The notes under the pieces were generated by a model. That model had not been told where the DNA came from. It ran no database searches and was given only the letters and a program-made list of their open reading frames with translations. The position numbers and the translations under genes were made by a program. A stretch of 64,000 bases of DNA from Linnemannia elongata. Its lineage: Eukaryota > Mortierellomycota > Mortierellomycetes > Mortierellales > Mortierellaceae. Below are positions 48,279 through 60,818 of this stretch, piece after piece (positions within the stretch are counted from its first letter, which is position 1; each line of letters begins with the position of its first letter). The stretch covers positions 2,480,001-2,544,000 of the forward strand of contig JAXBDG010000008.1 in NCBI GenBank assembly GCA_036320915.1. The letters run 5' to 3'.

Positions 48279-50080
48279 TCAGAATCCGAGATTAGTGAGT
48301 TGATGAGATCGAAGAAAGAATGAGTGAATGAATGATGTAAAGAAGAGAGAGGGAGCGATGAGTTGAGTGGTGAGAAGACATTTGTATGTGTGTACATGTA
48401 CCTACCATGTTAATTAAAACGAGGCCAGGCAGGAACAAGGAAGGGAACTGTGCACTTTACAATTGAGGAGGGGCGATGAATGTTTTTCATTTACAGGGGT
48501 ATACTATCACTGATCTGAGGCAGAGGGCAGGGTCATAGTTACAGGGTGCAAAGACGAAAGAAAAGCACCTGACGAGGACAAAAAAGAAAAAAAAGCCTCA
48601 CCACCAGCTGTTCGTTGCCGTTTGCCAAACGAGCAAGTGAAGTTGTGCACATTCAGTTTGCCATTTCTGTCTTCTTTTTATTTTCTCTTGTACTTCTCTC
48701 CAACAAAAGAGAAGGAATGGATAGATGATCGTCAGGAATAAAACGATCGTCGTCCTCTTTCTTAATTATGTTATGAACGGAGAGAGAGAAAGGAGAACGT
48801 AAGCGGAGAAAGAGAATGAGAAAGGGGGTTCTAACAATATAGATGACTTGTATCATAATGACAGGTATTGTCATCCACTTTCTGCCATGTGGTCAAGTCA
48901 TATTCCGATCGTTCGCAGAGGGAGAAGAGATGGTATTCTATTCGCTGCCGTTTGAATTGAAGCTGCACACCTTATGGATACACAATGATATTGAGAGACA
49001 GTCGCAGAGAGGGGCAGGACGGGACAGACAGAGAGTGAGAGAGAGAGATAGAGAGAGTGTGTGTGGTGCTGTTGGTTGTATAGTGTTGAGAACGAAAAGG
49101 AAAGAAAGAAAAAAAAAAAAAAAATTTGACGAGCTGACTAGAAAGCTGGCCTGGATCTCGCAAGAACTTGTTTGTTGCGTGTGATTGTCTCTCTGAAAAG
49201 GGGAGACACAGACGCAGTGCGATTAATTTTTCCATAGGACAACAAACAACTACTATAGGAACAACATGCCCACGCATATTTTCACATATTCATATTCATA
49301 TATATACACATATGGGAAGAGTTGGCTATAAACGAGTGCAATCGCTTCTCTCTCTCTCTCTCCCTCTCTGTCTCTCTGTCACTTGTTTCTCTTATTGAAA
49401 ACGTCCCTCTCTCTTCCTTTCCCTTCCCTTCCCTCTCCCTCTCTTCTTTTTTTCTTCCCATCACTTGATTAACACCCCCATTCAAACATACACATCCATT
49501 CCATTCCAAAAGCAACAACATCAACAACAACGACAACAACAACTCAAGATCAACCAACCAGAGAGGTTTCGTCTCTCTCTCTTTCTCTACCCTCCTTTTG
49601 TTCTTTTTTTTCTTCCTTTGACACAGTTGAGATCCATTTACCCTCTCATTGACTGTTTCTTCATCACTTATTCATTCATTCCCCTTCCATCAGTCAGTCG
49701 TCATTCCGGTTCCCCTTTTTCACACACCCTAATATTGAATACAATCTATACATATACGTACACAGTCCGAGCTTTGTTCTTGTTCTTTGCTCTTCACATT
49801 CTTCTACCACTTCCTTCTTGTTCACCGTCGTTTTAATACACCTGTTTTACCTAATACCTTCCTCCTTATCCATCCCACCCATCAACCCAGCCTATCTCCA
49901 TTTATTGTTACCTCACTTGACTTTTTACCTCTTTTTTCCTCTCTCCTTCACTTCACACCTGCCTCACCCCATCATCCCACATCCGAGCCGTCGGTCCAAC
50001 TCATATCATCAAATATCCAACACACATAAACGTCCGACAACAAACAGCCACAACAGGAACGAAAAGTCAAGAAAACAATA
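48279..50080. other. 1.8 kb divergent promoter region
   Basis: Lies between the divergent FAD-protein and CP2 genes. The last 650 bases before 50081 are strongly pyrimidine-rich with few ATGs, fitting a long 5' leader of the CP2 gene. GA and CT repeats occur at 49020-49060 and 49350-49380. Confidence 0.5.
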
Positions 50081-53000
50081 ATGTCTTCGTCTTCGTCTTC
50101 GTCCTCGCTATCAAGCCATGGCCGCTATCAGCAACAAACGAGCCATGGACAAGGACAAGCGCAAGGTCAAAGTCAAGGTCAAGGTCAAGGTCAGGGCTAT
50201 GACCATGGCCATGACCATGACCGCACTAATGGTGGTACTGGTGGACAGCAACAGCAACAGCAACTGCAACAAGAACAACAGCAACAACAAAACCCGACAT
50301 TTCCCTCGTCTGCGTCTCGCCCTTCCCTCCCACACCCTCTGTCCATTTCCAACCACAATAATAATAACAACAACAACAACATAAATATTGCTTCTGCGAC
50401 TACTCCACACAACGCCTCTTCTCCTTTTTCTCCCTCTTCCTCATCAGCATCACCCAGCCGCCATTGGTCTCATTCCGGAATCAACTTTCATCCCAATCTC
50501 CATTCATCAGTCAATACTCATCTCACTAGCAACAACAACAACGACAACAACAGCCACAGCAACAACAACAGCAATCCTGGCACTGACAACAATTCAGAAC
50601 TGAATCAGACGTCAGTTGATTTTCCCCTGCACTCCAAGCAAGTCGGACAGAACAAGTTTGTTTCGGGTCCAAGTGGTCCTTTTTCTCCCTCTTCTTCTTT
50701 TTCTCAACTCCCTCCCCTCCCAAAACAACAACAACAACAACACCAACAAAATCACTACTCTACAGAACCACAGCAGCAACAGCAACAAGTCCGTTCAGAC
50801 GACTATTACAGTCTCCCTTCTCCAATGACCCCACAGTCCAAAGGTGGCCAGTATTCCACTCCATTTTACCAGCAATCCCCTTACCCACCGCAGCAGCAGC
50901 AACAGCCACCACCACCACCACAACACCAGCAGCAGCGATATTCATCCAGTATGAACCACTCTTACCAGCACTCGTCACAACAGCAACAACAGCAACAGTC
51001 ATACTTGAGTGGATACTCGTTTCAGCCGCAACAACAGCAACACCAGCAGCAGCAGTACCCGTTTTCACGGACACTCCCATCGCCATCGGTGTCATTGTCG
51101 TCGGATGAGTATCTGGTGCACCGGGACTATGCGTCTGGAGGGTCATCGACAGGACAAAGCCGACATGGTCAGAGTGAGCAACCGTCTGTCGAAGAGATGT
51201 CCCCCTCTCCCAGGTCCAGTAGTGACTCCAGGTATGTATGAATCGGAAACAAAACAACTCAAAAACAAGCAGCAACCAGCAAAAAAAACGAAAAAAATAC
51301 TGCAAAGTTGTTTATTCGAAGGGAGTGGAAAAATGACGAGAAAAAGCAGTTTGTGAAAAGTTGTTTGGGTCCACTGAAAGTTGTTTACACACGCCTTGAT
51401 TCTTCTTTATTGTTAGTATTTTTTTTTGCTCTATACCTACCTGCCCCCTTTCTTTTTTTTTCTTTCCCTATTTTCCCCTTCCCCTCCTTTCTTGTCCCTT
51501 CCTTTGTGTGCTTTTGCCTTCTCCCTCTGTCATTGTTCTTCCCCTTTATTTCCGCTTTCTTGCCTTGTGTTTGTTTGTTGACTCGTTTGTTTTTGTGTTT
51601 GGTTAAACACTAAAAACGGTCTGCATTGCATACAAGAAGACAACAAAGCAAAAAAGGACGCAAAAAAAAGTCATGGCCGCACGCAAACATCAACAATGCT
51701 CGTCATCACTAATCTTACCGTCCGTCTTTTCTCACTCTTATCCATTACTTCTGCGATTACCCGACTCCCTTTTCATCCCTCCTTCTCTGCTCTCCCTCTC
51801 TCTTTCTCTCTCTCTATCTCTCTCTATCGATCACTTGTTCATGAAACTAGCCTTCGATTCAAAGCAACATTGGACGCCCAGACCGCTGCCATGCAACATC
51901 AGGGTGATACCCCGTCTACCTATCTCAACAAAGGTATTAAAAAAACGAGTGGTGGTGGGGGGGAACTTGAAAGAAAAAAAAATGGAGGGCGTCATCTTGT
52001 TTGTGTGTATACTTGTTCATTCATGCACTTGTTTGAAAGAGAGAGACAAGGGGAGACATATGCGACAAATAGCAAAGCAAGACAAGATTGCAAAGGGCGC
52101 TGACCGCAAAGCTGTATTCTTCTTGTTTGTTTATTTATGTCCTTCATTTCACTCTTGGTCCATTTATGGTGACGCTCCGTTTCAATTAGGCCAATTTTAT
52201 ACAATCTCGATCCAGGACACCGAAGAGTACGACGGTGACATCTATAGCGTAGTCCGCATTGCCTTCCACGAGGAGGCCCATCGGAAACTGGCCGCAAGGT
52301 ACTGGAGCTTCTGGTTGAGCCAACAGTCAAACCCCAAGGCTGCCCGGGCCCTTGACATTGGTAAGTTCTCTTTTCCCCTTCCTTTCTTGTTGAATGAGTC
52401 GCTTCCTTCCCTCCCCCTCTCTCCCTTCCCCTTCTTTTCTTTGTTTGTTCGTTTCGTTTCTTTGATTTTGCTCATTGTAGATAGTGTGTGTGTGAGTGAG
52501 TGAGTGAGAACAGCGCGAATATTCACATCTTTGCGCACATTTCTTTGTCGCGTTTTCTTTACTTCTTTTTCTTGTCTGTTGTTTTTTGCAAACACTACAA
52601 CTACAATGTAGAGCGAGCGTCATCGACGGGGATGTTGGAGGTCCAATCGAAGACGTTTGATAGGACACTGTTCAAGTGGAACGGCAAGGAAGGGGCCAAG
52701 CTGATGATACGGTTCAATTGCCTCTCGACGGATTTCTCAAGAATCAAGGGTGTCAAAGGCATTCCTTTGCGCATCCAGATCGAGACCTATGATACCAGTT
52801 ATGGCGGTGGCGATCATGGCGGTAAAGGATCTGGCGGTGGAGTAGGTGGATTTGGAGGTATGGATGGTGGTTTGCTCTCGCGTGGGAGGATCATTGAACG
52901 GTCGTTCGCCAAGATCAAGCTCTTTCGCGACAAGGTAACTGTCTTTTTATTTGATGCACGCTGACGATTGAATGCAACTCTGACGACGAAATATGAAAAA

Positions 53001-54258
53001 CGCGAAAGGGGGAAGGAGGGAGGGAGGAGGTCAGGAAAAGGAAATGACGGGACCCATGTGAGGAGTCGCGGGGAAGAGGGTTGCTACTAAGAGCGAAATG
53101 TTGGTGCCCCTTGTTGGTGCCTCCTTCGGTGTACTTTTTCCATTCATCCTTTCCCCCCTTCCTGATACAATTACCATTGTTCAAAACACTGCTGATGATC
53201 GTCGCTTGGTCGTTACTAACTTTTCGTGTCAATCTTTTTTTTCTACGTACGCTATATATATATTTCTTTCTTTTTTTTTTTAGGGAGCGGAACGCAAAAA
53301 CAAGGATGATCAAAAGCATCTAGAAAAGATGTGGGACAAGATGCGAGGCAAACACGCCGATATCAATCCACTCTCACAGGTCCTGGCTCCTGTCCAGCTT
53401 GTGTCCCTCTTTTGGGAGTGCCCCGAAGACGAGGAAGACTATTCTTCGAATGAGAGATCTGGTTCTGGTTCTGGCTCGGGTGCGGGAAGTCGTAGGGGGA
53501 GTAGTGATCGAGAGGGTGTTGAAGGTTTAGGCGATGATGAGGCAACGTCGTCTTCTTCGTTGGACTTCTTTAACCAACAGCAGGGGGAAAGTGGCGGTGG
53601 TCCGGAGTATGACGATAACCAGCTGCTGCTGCAGGATGGAGATTCACGTGGTGGTGGTGGAAAGTCGAAACGACGCAAGATGAATGATGGGCGGTTGGAT
53701 CCGGGTGCCTCGCTTGGTTACCGAGGTTCAGGAGGTGCTGGCTTTGGTGGTGGAGGAGGTGAGTTGAACCTCAGTGGAGCTGGAAGTATGGTATCGTCAT
53801 TGTCGTCCAACTCTTCTGTAGGCGGTCTTGCAGCATCCATCGGTCACCTTACCACCACAAGCAACAACAACAACAACAACAACGCGATCGATGGCGGCAT
53901 CACACCCTCCTCCTCCTCCTCAGACCCAATAGACCGCGACCCATCCTACATTCCCCAACAACGCAAGAAGAAACCAATGTCAATGCTCTGTCTCTACATC
54001 AAGATCGGAAACGAAGCCGTCTACCGAGCCATCTACCTCGAACGCCCCACCCTCAACGAACTCCTCCACAAGCTCTGTGAAAAACTAGAGATCCAAGCCT
54101 CGACGGTCTCGGCGGTTTTCCGCAAGACGACAAAGAAGAACTTGTTGGTCCGAGCGGATGATGCGATGGTTGCTCAGATGCCGGAGGAGTTGGATATGGA
54201 GGTCGAATATGAGTTTAATCAGCAGGATGGGTCTGTCAACTTGACCTTGAAATACTGA
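50081..54258 (+). CDS. Grainyhead/CP2-family transcription factor
   Basis: Five exons (50081-51231, 51851-51933, 52190-52360, 52612-52934, 53284-54258) encode 900 residues. Residues 1-383 are low complexity (Gln, Ser, Asn, Pro). The CP2 DNA-binding domain (about 384-600) is rebuilt over four introns: RFKATLDAQTAAMQHQGDTP, then TYLNKGQFYTISIQ, HRKLAARYWSFWLSQQ, FKWNGKEGAKLMIRFNCLST and DFSRIKGVKGIPLRIQIETY, the last two being the family hallmark, then SFAKIKLFRDKGAERKNKDD. A Gly-rich loop (about 535-560) interrupts it and a Gly/Ser-rich spacer follows. Residues about 805-900 (SMLCLYIKIGNEAVYRAIYL) look like the ubiquitin-like dimerisation domain. Animal Grainyhead controls epithelial barrier genes, and a Neurospora homologue affects conidial separation and wall remodelling. 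The target here is unknown. The first intron is 619 bases. Confidence 0.93.
50130..50215 (+). repeat. Short tandem coding Gln-Gly dipeptides
   Basis: Repeats of a 6-base unit (caaggt type, densest near 50158-50192) code a GQ dipeptide run in the N-terminal tail of the CP2 factor. Confidence 0.6.
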
Positions 54259-54880
54259 GTTGAGTAAGAGAGAGGGTGTGAGTGTATATAGAGGGACTCG
54301 AGGGCGGGGATCGGCGCATATACCTTTTGCTCTCCCCAGATACACAAAAACAAGAAACCAGAAGCCCGCGCCACCAACATACTGCAAACAGCAAACAGGC
54401 TACTCATAACAACAAACACGTCCTAAAAACCAGCATCTTGAATAAAAAAAAAAACCTTTGATTTTCTGTGTGTCTTTAACATGTAGTCCTCTCTTATCAC
54501 GTGAGCACATAGCAGCTACCTACATCTACATGTAGGCCCAAGAAGCCCCCGATATACTCGCACTGACCAAGCTCTTAATGACCAATACATCTCCGCCCTC
54601 TTTTCGCTCCTTCACATATCAAGTACCAAACGATCTTCATATCCATGTCGAACAAGCAAGTGCGATGGAATGGGCTAAAGAGGGGGGAAAAAAAGATGAT
54701 AGTGAAGTTTTTATTTTGAAATACTTGTACAGTTGTAGTTGTTTTTGAGGCGGACCATTCCTGATGATGGTTGGCCGGCTGGCTAGTTGGGGGGTTGTTT
54801 TTTTGTTGCTATTTGTTACGTTCCTTATAATGACTACTTGATAGTGAGGATATTCTTACGGGAGTATCCCTGCTAATCCT
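54259..54880. other. Convergent 3' flank
   Basis: Between the stops of the CP2 gene (+) and the transporter gene (-). It carries A-rich stretches after the CP2 stop and an A/T-rich block near 54700-54840. No coding sequence seen. Confidence 0.6.
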
Positions 54881-57382
54881 TTAATTCACAACACGGACAC
54901 TAAGGAGCTCTTCCTTTTCAGACGGCGTGGCGGCGCCGGGGGGCGAGGGCGGGGGGAAGGCCGGGGTCATGGGTCTAGCCCTTTGGTTCTTTTCACTCCA
55001 CTCTACATAACTATTGTTCCATTGAAAACAAACAAGGTGAAACATATTGTAAATATTAGCATGTCAATTAATTTGCAAGGTTCACATCCAATTTGTGTTT
55101 GCATCAAGATGTCAACAAAACAAGGAGCAGGTAGAAAAGAAGGGAAAGGAAAGAGAGTTTTACCTGTAGCATGCACCGCCAAAGAGGGTGATCATGATTC
55201 CAAGTCCGTTGAGGAACCCGATCGTGGTGTTGAATACCGTTACGGCGACAACAATCGACAGCACCTGCTTCACGTTGGCTATTTAGTTAAAGGGTAAATA
55301 AGTAAGATTCAGAGTTAGCAACTATACAGTGAGGTTTCCAGAACAGTGTACAATATTCAAGGAAAGAGAAAGTAAAAGCGTACCTGCGACGGTCATGGTG
55401 AGGGCGCTAGTCTTCTTGTTGGCGGTAAAAGAGACATAGTTGAGGAAAAAGGCAATGATACCATTGACCAAGAGGGCAAGGACCAACTTCCATGACATAT
55501 CCGTCTGACAGAACGAGACCACATCGTCCAACTCGCCCTTCATCCACGAAAAGATCACCGTCTGCACAAACGCCAGGGGTGACATGCGAAGAAGGAGATC
55601 CAGAGGGTGAAGCTGAAGGCGTCCGACCTGAATCCGGTTTGTCACCACTGTCTTGGTAGCCGCAAGGACAGTTCCAAGGACCGTCAAGAAGAATCCCATG
55701 GCGGTATAGGAGTAATCGCCAACGGTCGCCATGTAAACTCCCATGAGAAGAGGGAGGAGGGAGAGGTAGGTCTTGCCGCTGTACCGCTTGGCCAGGAATG
55801 CGACTGAGATGGCGATGGTGAAGACGGGTGTCATTGCTCGCACTACCTGGTGGAACGCCACTGATACCTCATTCCTATGTTCAACGTCGCGATAGGGAGT
55901 GTATGGGGGGTTAGCTCTTGTTTGTTTGTCTTTGTCGTGGAGTTTTTCCAGAGATCGATAAGAGTCCTGAGAGCAATTTTCACTTTTGAGTGCTGTAAGG
56001 AAGTATAACAAAACGCAAAAGCCCAGATCAATGTAAATTTTCTTCCTCTCCTTTTCCTCTCTTTTCTCTTAATGAGGCTGTGCCTTCATCTTTTTCCTTT
56101 TCGTTTTCCCGGTTATCCTCGTCCAATTTTCACTCTTCACACGCTCTTTTATGCCGTCCAATTTTTTGTGTCCCCTTGTATCTTCCCTGAAGTTGAGGGT
56201 TGAGGTGTGAGGGCTGTTGTTGTGCATCCATGACTTTCGTTCCTGAAAGATGGGCGACCGGTCTGTCGTCGTGCAGTGCTAGCAGATTGGCTGGTCTGGT
56301 TTTGCTCGTTTAGGTCAATGGTTGGCGTGGAGGCGTTACAAGGGTAAGAAAAAGATCCTCGTTCTTCCCTACATCAAATCGATTCGAAAATCCTCGAGGA
56401 ATGTCGTCGTTCATTGCGATGCTATTATTCCTTTGTTCCCTGCTTCAGCAAATCCAGATCATCCTGTCTGCCTATTCATCCTGTTTGGTGTCACCCTTCC
56501 TTTTGTACAGTGCCCTCGTTTTTCTTTTGTCTCCAATGAATGTGTTGTCGGTTTGTCCCAGTCCGTGCCTCGCCCACCCTTTTTTGAATTTTCTACCCTT
56601 TTTTTTTTTTGTCTTCCTTGGTTCTTCGACTCCCTTTTGCTGTCGACGTTGTTTACAGAATCCTTTGTTCTTCCAGCGATGTGTGTAGTGCCACTTAACC
56701 TTGCCCACCCAAGCCAAGCAGCAAGCCAGTTCCGCGCAGTAATATTTGTTGTTTTCCTGACAAAGACAGGGGCGAAGACTTGTGAAGCTAGGCCATTCGT
56801 TTAGTCAAGGCTCGGGCCGAATTCTCCGCCCCTTTTTGGTCTCTGGCGTGGGATGATAATTGAAAACGAGACGTAGAAAGAGGAAGGCAGGGGTATATGC
56901 AACAAGTTGATGATAGTAATAGAAAAAAAGAAACCGACAATCCCCTGCTTCTTTCCTTCATGAAAATCCCTACCCATTCTATCCCATCTATTGCACTTTT
57001 CTCCAAAGCAATACAACCCAACCAAAACAAAAACACAAAACAAAAGGACAACTTACAGAGAGACGTTACTAATGGCGATATTAAGAGTGTAAAGAAACGA
57101 GAACATGAGCATGACCATATTCTCCCGTTCTCCAAGAGTGGCGGGGGTGAAATATCCAAGACGAGCCATGGCCAGGGCACCGAGTCCGGAGCACAAGGTA
57201 TGAATTCCTGTGAGGGTCCAGGGGAAGGAGAAGTGGAAGGTCGAGAGGATGGCCTTGTTGTAGATGGTGAGGGAAAGGTTGAGGAAGAAATACATGGCCA
57301 GCCATGTGTAAGAGGTGTCGACTTTGGCTCTGGGGGCGCCGGCGTTGCCAAGCTGCAACGGGACGGGACGTTCTTTCAGCAT
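54881..57382 (-). CDS. Triose-phosphate/nucleotide-sugar transporter family protein
   Basis: Four exons (57382-57057, 55874-55384, 55278-55164, 54974-54881) give 341 residues with clean phases 2, 1, 2. It is a drug/metabolite superfamily carrier of about ten helices, likely in Golgi or ER membranes, exchanging a phosphorylated sugar or nucleotide-sugar. Landmarks are WLAMYFFLNLSLTIYNKAIL, FPWTLTGIHTLCSGLG, SNVSLNEVSVAFHQVVRAMT (across intron 1), TPVFTIAISVAFLAKRYSGK and ALTMTVAANVKQVLSIVVAV, all typical of the TPT domain. The last exon codes a Pro-rich cytosolic tail ending EKEELLSVRVVN. Intron 1 is 1182 bases. The frame stays open for 27 codons upstream of the chosen ATG to an acceptor-like cag (57467-57465), so an extra 5' exon is possible. 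The substrate cannot be inferred. Confidence 0.88.
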
Positions 57383-58042
57383 CGGTTCTATATGTGTATG
57401 TTGTGTGTCGCTGTGTTGGTGGCTGTTGAGTTGTGCTGTGCCTTGTCGAAGAGGGCTGGTTTTCCTGAAAAAACGACGAAAGTGTGAAGAGTTGGGTGCC
57501 GACTTTCGGAGTTTCCTGTGTTGTGATTATATACAGCCGGGGAAAGAGAGGAGAGAGAGATAGAAAGAAAGAAAGAAGGAAAGAGAGTCGTTTGTTGTCT
57601 TTGTCTTGTTCAGAGCGGTCGTTCCTTGTCGAGTGCTGGTGAGTGACACTGCCTTGTGCTTGTGCTGTCTGCCTGATGTTGATGGTACTAGCGGTACTGT
57701 TGGTTGATGTCGAGGTCCTGGTGCAGGTCTTGACTGGTAATAATAGATTGGCGATCTAGTGGTAGTTTGGTATGCCAAGGAGGGTATGTTGTTGTTGACT
57801 TGTGAGTTGATGAGTGAAAAGAAGAAAAGAGAGAAGAGAGGAAGAAGAAAAGAGATGAAAAGAGAAAGAGAGAGTGAGAGAGATGGAAGGAAGAGTAGAA
57901 AAAGTAGAAAGTGGAATGAGAGCCGGGTGATCTGCTCTCTCTCTCAAACACAAAAGAGTTATGAAAAGAATAAAGAAAAGGGAGGAGGAGGAGGGGTGAG
58001 AGCAGCAACCAACAAAGAAGAGTAAAGAAAAGGGGGGAAGAG

Positions 58043-58043
<1 letters not shown>

Positions 58044-58077
<34 letters not shown>
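58044..58077. repeat. TC dinucleotide microsatellite
   Basis: About 17 ct units, upstream of the transporter gene. Confidence 0.85.
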
Positions 58078-58080
<3 letters not shown>

Positions 58081-58264
58081 CTCTATCGAAATCACAAAAA
58101 AGGGTATTGAGCACTTCTGTTTTGAAGAGAGTGAGAGTGGCAGTGGCAAATATGAAGAGTTTGCCTAGCCCATTGCCACAACTTCCCCTCCCCATCCACC
58201 ATCCACCGAGGAAAGAAAATAGAAAACAAAATCGATGAACAATCGCCTCTATCGTTATTGCTTA

Positions 58265-58268
<4 letters not shown>

Positions 58269-58319
<51 letters not shown>
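58269..58319. repeat. TC dinucleotide microsatellite
   Basis: About 25 tc units, ending in tgtctgtctg. It is the longest dinucleotide repeat in the window. Confidence 0.9.
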
Positions 58320-58323
<4 letters not shown>

Positions 58324-59860
58324 GTCTGGATAGAAGGGGCTAAGGAGAACGAAGAAGAAGCGCTTCTTTTCTTCACGTCATTATACTCCTCTTCCTGTCC
58401 CTGTCCCCCGTTCCCTCGTTCTAAGTTACATATTAGCTACCTATTCTTTATCTTTTTTGAACCTTTACCCGGCCTTGCTCTGCTCATATTGCTCCTCATT
58501 CCTTCCGTCCAACCAACCAGGTTCACAATCAAGCAGGACATTTTTTGTTGTTGTTCATTTTACCACTCAATTATATCCACATCAACATCTCTCTCTTCCG
58601 CTTTCTCTCTCCTTCCTCACTACGTTCCTTTTGTGCTCTCAACTCTCGCTTACCCTCATGGTAAAAAAAAATAAAAAAAAGGGCCGCATTCAACCCTCTC
58701 TTTGTTTTTAGCAAAAGCATATCTATGTGTGAATGCACAAAAAGGGTATTTTTATCGCTTCGCACTGAGCTTTCTTGACTGCGTCCATCCATCCTCTCAC
58801 CCCAAGCACCACCGCCTTTTTTTTTCTTCTGTTTTTGTCCCTACCCTCAAAGGCAGGGTTTAGTTTTTTTTTCTTTGGTGGGAGTTAAAAATAGCAACAG
58901 TCTTTTTTTTTTTCTTCTTTGTCTTTCTCTTCTTTCTGGGACTGTCATGTTGTAGATCCTACTTCTACCCTTGTTATAAAGATAAAGAGAAAACGGCGAC
59001 ACATGCAGAGTAGGAAGGCTGTAGAAAGGTACTTTAGGAGATGGGCTCCGAACCCTGGCATCCCCCTTGCTTCATATAGAAATAAGTGTCGATGTGGCGA
59101 AAAGTGGTCAGTTTGGCGTTTCGTGTTTGGAGAACGGAGAAGGGAGAAAGGGGGGGGGGGCATTGAGAGATCAAGGTGGGTTGTTGGTGGTTCGCGTGAT
59201 GATGAGGAGAAGGTCCTTTTGGAGCGAGGAGTGGAACGAACACAGCGACGTGAACAAAAAAGAACAAACAACCAAAAAAAACAACAATAGCCCATTGGAA
59301 ACCTGCAAAGAGGTTGAAGTTGAGGATAAACCAATTGCCTGTGTTCAACAGCACAGCCCTTGGAAGGCCACATAGTGGTGCGCACAAGGACCCAAAGGGG
59401 GGAATACACATAAGCATGTAGTAAAACAAACAGCCGTTCGCAACTACAGTGCAATTTCTTTTTACTTGCACTGTTACCGAGGAAAGAGAACAAAAAATGC
59501 AAATAAAAAAACCACAAAAAGCAAAGGGGGTGGGAGGTAAGATGGATGAAGGGAAGAGAGAGAGAGCAAAAGGAACACACGGACTAGATAAGATGCAAGA
59601 TGGGTATAGTTTGTTTAATACCTTGTGTTGAACAGAGAACAAAGAAGAGCAAACAGGAGTAGAAGTGGAGAAAAGAAGAAGAGTAGGGGTAGAGGGAGAG
59701 AGGGGGATCGGATAAGATCCGTTGTTGTTATATGTCCATCGAGACATGAAGGAGAAAAAAAAAAAAGTCATATTCGAAAGTGAACCAACTCGTGTCTCTA
59801 ATGTGTTTATTTTTGGCAGAATTGCGCGTGAAAAGGCGTCCTTCCTCTTACCTCTCCACA

Positions 59861-60085
59861 ATGCGCTTTTTCGTGGCCATAGACCACCCTTTTATTCTCC
59901 ACCCTGATGTTTGGGAATCGAAGACCTTGAACAAAATGTGGTTTCGTCTCGAGGTAGAGAAGGTTCGGTGTCAAGACATTGACGCATCTCATACACATAC
60001 GTCGGCAAAAAAAAGCAAAGGGATGTGCATTGTTCCTGGGTTTGATGGGATTATGCCATGTGGTCATCACTATACGTTGAACTGA
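59861..60085 (+). CDS. Small open frame, doubtful
   Basis: A 74-residue open frame with an ATG in cacaATGc context and a protein-like stretch (MRFFVAIDHPFILHPDVWES, then CIVPGFDGIMPCGHHYTLN). No family recognised, no introns needed. It could be a small gene, an exon of something longer or chance. Confidence 0.18.
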   Translation: MRFFVAIDHPFILHPDVWESKTLNKMWFRLEVEKVRCQDIDASHTHTSAKKSKGMCIVPGFDGIMPCGHHYTLN

Positions 60086-60375
60086 GTTTTGCCGTCGGGT
60101 AGCCCAAGAGACAAGAAAAATGCAACACCTTCGTCATGATAACGGCAAAAGTGAAATCATATGTGGCATGCAGTGGGAGAAGGTGAGTGTGTTCGTTATC
60201 GATTTTGTTACATTTCTAATTACCTACACGACGACACACCATTGGACAGCGATGGATGAAAGCGAGACGAACATGGTTCTGGGAGTGATTGATTGGTGAT
60301 GTGTAGAAAAGACAAGTTGGTGGCGTTGCATCCCTTTCTACATCTTTGATGACTCCTCAATCCTTGTGGCTCTTC

Positions 60376-60423
60376 TCATCGACCCTTCTTCATCGACCCT
60401 TCTTCATCGACCCTCCTTCATCG
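60376..60423. repeat. 14-base tandem repeat
   Basis: About 3.4 copies of tcatcgacccttct, the third with one change, about 400 bases upstream of the penta-EF-hand start codon. Regular spacing could present a repeated regulatory site, which is speculation. Confidence 0.8.
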
Positions 60424-60818
60424 TCCTTTTCAGGCAATAAGAAACACATTTGGCGAAGGCTGAATGATCGCACAGGAAGATGACGCCCTCCCTCATTCTC
60501 CCACACTCCCCCCCTTCTTCGTTTTATGTATCTCGGATCGACTCTCAAAATACCCTTGCAACATCATGTTTTTGCGCGCTTTTTTTTTTTTTTTTTTCTT
60601 TTTTTCTCGATGGGTGGCGTAGTCATCCTTTCAATTTCGTTTTTCTTTCCCTGTGCTTCTGTTTGATCTTTCTTTTCTTCTTTTTCTCTTTCTGTTTCTT
60701 TACCTTGTGCTCCAAACTTCGCCCCATCGTTACACTCGCCTTTGTCTTCGCCGTCTTTACGATCTTGTAAATAAAAACCACTCTCCACTACTTCACCCTC
60801 TTTTAATCTTTGACATCC

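Larger units (their letters stand above)
57383..60818. other. 3.4 kb divergent intergenic region
   Basis: Between the divergent transporter and penta-EF-hand genes. It contains two TC microsatellites, GA-rich DNA (57540-57600, 57820-57900), a C/T-rich leader before 60819 and a 14-base tandem. One short plus-strand open frame (59861-60085) is listed separately. Nothing else coding is credible. Confidence 0.5.

Noticed and set aside
55875..57056. Plus-strand open frame 56322-56804 within the transporter's first intron
   Set aside because: Cys/Phe/Leu-rich translation without family resemblance. The interval is explained as an intron joining SNVSL to NEVSVAF, which is contiguous in homologues.
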